Source: Arthrobacter zhaoxinii
GTDB lineage: Bacteria > Actinomycetota > Actinomycetes > Actinomycetales > Micrococcaceae
Assembly: GCF_024385505.1 (NCBI RefSeq)
Contig: NZ_JANFLT010000005.1
Span: forward strand, 62,001-126,000
Direction of reading: 5' to 3'
DNA length: 64,000 nucleotides
Shown: piece after piece, positions 61,697 through 64,000 of the stretch
Numbering within the stretch: position 1 is the stretch's first letter
Layout of the letters: the number at the start of each line of letters is the position of its first letter
Notes under the pieces: model-generated
Told to the model about the DNA's origin: nothing
Databases searched by the model: none
Seen by the model: only the letters and a program-made list of their open reading frames with translations
Made by a program: the position numbers and the translations under genes

Positions 61697-63004
61697 ATGG
61701 CGGAGTTCATGAAACGCAACCTCGGCGTTCGCACTGCAGGGGCCGGTCCGGCGCCGGACCGGCTGCCGGGACCCGCGGCGGCGCTGGTGCTGGCCCTGCT
61801 GCTCGGCGGCTGCACGGCGGCCGGGGGCAGCGGGGAGGAGGGCGGCGGGGGTGCCGGCGGGGCGTCGTCGTCGGCGTCTTCTGCCGCCGATCCGTCCGCC
61901 TCGCCGTCCGTCCCGGCACCGTCCGCGGATCCCGGCAGCCCCGGAAAAGGACCGGAGTGTCCCACGGAGAACTGCTTCTCCCTGATGCTCGCCGGGGACC
62001 TCCTGGTCCACCCCCAGCTCTGGGAGCAGGCCGCGGCGGATGCGGCTGCCACCGGGAAGGCTCCGCTGGACTTCGAGCCGCTGCTGGCCGGGCAGCGGAC
62101 CTACATCTCCGGCGCCGACCTGGCCGTGTGCCACATGGAAACTCCGGTGGCCGAGCCGGACGGTCCCTATGCGGGCTATCCTCTGTTCAACGTGCCTCCG
62201 CAGATCCTTACCGCCGCGGCCGCCGTCGGCTATTCCGGTTGCACCACTGCCAGCAACCACACCGTCGACGCCGGCACGGCCGGGCTGAACCGCACGCTCG
62301 GGGTGCTGGATTCGCTCGGGCTGGAGCACACCGGGTCATACGCCGCGGAAGCCGGTGCCGGAGCACCCATGCTCCTGTCCGCGCCGGCGGGGGACCTCGC
62401 CGTCATCGAGGCGACCTACGGACTGAACGGGCTGGTGGCCGAGTATCCGTGGCAGGTGGACCTGCTCGACGCTCCGGCGATGATCGCGAAGGCGACGGCG
62501 GCCCGGGCGGAGGGGGCCGACGTCGTCGTCGCGGCGATCCACGCCGGGGACGAATACGCCTCGGCGCCCAACGCCCAGCAGGTGGAAACCGCCCACGCGC
62601 TGGCGGACAGCGGCGAGTTCGACTTTATTTACGGCCACCACACACACTCGGTCCTGCCGATCGAGAACTACAACGGCACCTGGATTGTGTACGGGCTCGG
62701 CAATGCCGTGACGGAGCTGTCGCCCTGGTACGACGTCAACAATGAGGGCTTGATTGTCCGGGCGCAGTTCGTGCGCGACGACGCCGGGGAGTGGTCGGTC
62801 GGTGACCTTGCCTGGGCGCCGTCGGTGATTGTCCGGGACCCGTACCGGTGGTGTTCCGTTGCCGGGGATCTGCCGCAGGGGGAATGCGCGCCCCCGGCCC
62901 AGCGGGAAGCAGTGCGGGCTCGGACTGTTCCGGTGGTCGAGTCTATGGGAGCGGCCGACGCCGGGGCGCACGAGTGGCTGGTGACGCAGGACAGCGGGGG
63001 CTAG
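61697..63004 (+). CDS. CapA/PgsA-type lipoprotein
   Basis: A 435-residue lipoprotein (lipobox LLGGC, Cys39) with a Gly/Ser/Pro-rich linker (about 40-90) and a CapA-type metallophosphatase-like domain: LMLAGDLLVH, NHTVDAGTAGL, VVVAAIHAGDEY and YGHHTHSVLPIE. CapA proteins take part in poly-gamma-glutamate synthesis and export in Bacillus, but here no capB or capC gene is adjacent. An alternative start is ATG 61709. Confidence 0.87.
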   Translation: MAEFMKRNLGVRTAGAGPAPDRLPGPAAALVLALLLGGCTAAGGSGEEGGGGAGGASSSASSAADPSASPSVPAPSADPGSPGKGPECPTENCFSLMLAGDLLVHPQLWEQAAADAAATGKAPLDFEPLLAGQRTYISGADLAVCHMETPVAEPDGPYAGYPLFNVPPQILTAAAAVGYSGCTTASNHTVDAGTAGLNRTLGVLDSLGLEHTGSYAAEAGAGAPMLLSAPAGDLAVIEATYGLNGLVAEYPWQVDLLDAPAMIAKATAARAEGADVVVAAIHAGDEYASAPNAQQVETAHALADSGEFDFIYGHHTHSVLPIENYNGTWIVYGLGNAVTELSPWYDVNNEGLIVRAQFVRDDAGEWSVGDLAWAPSVIVRDPYRWCSVAGDLPQGECAPPAQREAVRARTVPVVESMGAADAGAHEWLVTQDSGG

Positions 63005-63720
63005 GCCGGGCCGGCGAGGACGATCCACTCCGGTGAATCCTTCCGCACCGGGCTTCGATCCCAGTTCCCCCAGCACTGATCGACCGTAAGTCCTGCCGCT
63101 TGCAGCCCTGCGGTCACCGTGTCCCAGGAGGGGAAACGCAGTGTCTCGGTCGTGGTCCAGGTGCCGGATTCGTTGGTCCAGGTATCGGTGTGCGTGACCA
63201 GGTCGCCGTTGCGCCGGACGGTCTGGATGACTGTTCCCCGACTGGTGTGATGTGTGCCCTCCCACCGGCGCCAGACTTCAGCGTCCGGGTTGCGCACTTC
63301 AAATGCCAGCCTGCCTCCGGACCTCAGAGCCCGTCCCGCATGGCTGAGGACCTGCCCCCAGGAGGTGTCATCGAGGAAGTACTGTGCAACATGTCCGGTC
63401 ATCAGAACCAGATCGGCCCAGGCATCCGGCAGGCGTTCCGCGGTTCCTCGAACCCAGGCGACGGCGTCGGCATGCGGTTGGGACGCAGCGAGCGAGAGCA
63501 TGGTGTCTTCCGGTTCGACACCGATCACTTCATGCCCTTCCCCGGCCAACAGGCTGCAGAGCAGGCCTGTTCCTGATCCGATGTCCGCAACGCGGCGGGC
63601 GCCCAGTGCTGCAGCCAGGGACAGGTAGAACGGCAGGTCCTGCCGGGCTTCCGTATCGGCGTCGTAGGCGCCTGCAAGTTCAGGAACGGCGTAGTAGTTC
63701 CCGGGCTTTGCAACAGTCAT
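63001..63720 (-). CDS. SAM-dependent methyltransferase
   Basis: A 239-residue class I methyltransferase with motif I VADIGSGTGLLCSLLAG (residues 44-60), acidic residue in VIGVEPE, and WADLVLMTGHVAQ. The last 60 residues form a beta-rich end. The acceptor substrate is unknown. It overlaps the end of the CapA-like gene by four bases (convergent). Confidence 0.9.
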   Translation of the reverse strand: MTVAKPGNYYAVPELAGAYDADTEARQDLPFYLSLAAALGARRVADIGSGTGLLCSLLAGEGHEVIGVEPEDTMLSLAASQPHADAVAWVRGTAERLPDAWADLVLMTGHVAQYFLDDTSWGQVLSHAGRALRSGGRLAFEVRNPDAEVWRRWEGTHHTSRGTVIQTVRRNGDLVTHTDTWTNESGTWTTTETLRFPSWDTVTAGLQAAGLTVDQCWGNWDRSPVRKDSPEWIVLAGPA

Positions 63721-64000
63721 GCGGCTCGTTTCATTCGGGGGTTTTTCATTAGGGGGAGCGGCCTCAGCTTAGGTACGGGCCACGAACGGTAGCACGCGTC
63801 CCGGACCTGGAGCCGACGGCGGGGCGGGCGGCGGCGGAGGTGGGCGGCGGAGGCGGGCGGCTGACCTGGGGCGGGCTGACGGCGTGACTCCCAGCCTGCC
63901 GCCTACGGCGGATCCAGACCGGCCTCCGGGCCGACGGTTGCACGCCTCCAGCGAGCACCCGGGATCGGCAGGGGACATCAGACCGGATCCTGAGCAACCC
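63721..64000. other. Unassigned window end with GGC-rich repeats
   Basis: These 280 bases hold no gene that I can support. A GGCGGCGGAGG-like tract near 63825-63860 produces proline-rich open frames on the minus strand. The tract could be the low-complexity end of a gene entering from beyond 64000, but no conserved domain is visible. Confidence 0.4.

Overview
The window is high-GC DNA from an actinobacterium, most likely a Micrococcaceae member close to Arthrobacter. This rests on gene content: S-(hydroxymethyl)mycothiol dehydrogenase, a mycoredoxin-type glutaredoxin, PI-phosphate synthase motifs, DivIVA-domain proteins, actinobacterial-type LexA boxes and many TAnnnT promoter elements placed 6-8 bases before start codons. 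No tRNA, rRNA, CRISPR array or intact insertion sequence was seen.

Layout. 1-7351: a galactoside-utilisation locus on the minus strand (LacI regulator, ABC sugar importer, two GH42 beta-galactosidases, the second cut by the window edge), with two perfect LacI-type operators bracketing the promoter of the binding-protein gene. 7440-8017: a decayed Mu/TnsB-type transposase end. 8075-11350: DinB-fold protein, ABC exporter pair, lipoprotein. 11435-14449: an NAD salvage operon (PRPP synthetase-like, nicotinamide phosphoribosyltransferase, NrtR-like Nudix protein) behind a palindrome and a predicted leaderless promoter. 14567-24123: mostly housekeeping and hypothetical genes, including a membrane protein with two DivIVA domains, ArfB, a WYL regulator, a CoA-transferase, a MOSC protein and a VanY-type carboxypeptidase. 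24153-30131: an SOS region with umuDC and an SRAP protein diverging from a 109-residue unknown, each locus having a LexA-type box. 30162-36010: oxidoreductase, thioesterase, lipoate-ligase-like protein, a winged-helix/pullulanase-X25 fusion, lipase maturation factor and PIG-L deacetylase. 36118-39429: an MmyB-type regulator and neighbours, with a 35-base element occurring twice. 40135-44048: formaldehyde/mycothiol operon, an alcohol dehydrogenase remnant, mycoredoxin and a second SRAP gene. 44056-48176: VOC protein, chorismate mutase, a three-gene operon ending in a tyrosine phosphatase, and a YhiM homologue. 48449-52105: two tandem drug-exporter paralogues. 52315-56150: a LexA-controlled dnaE2 unit. 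56226-59462: thrS, HIT protein, PI-phosphate synthase. 59556-63720: M3 peptidase, CapA-like lipoprotein, methyltransferase.

Together, the strongest theme is DNA damage: three LexA-type boxes govern umuDC, an SRAP/unknown divergent pair and dnaE2, and a second SRAP copy lacks a box. UmuD keeps its cleavage site and nucleophile but carries Arg in place of the catalytic Lys. The second theme is local regulation: paired operators for the LacI locus, a palindrome at the NAD operon, a duplicated element around the MmyB-type regulator, and at least eleven genes whose promoter geometry predicts leaderless mRNA.
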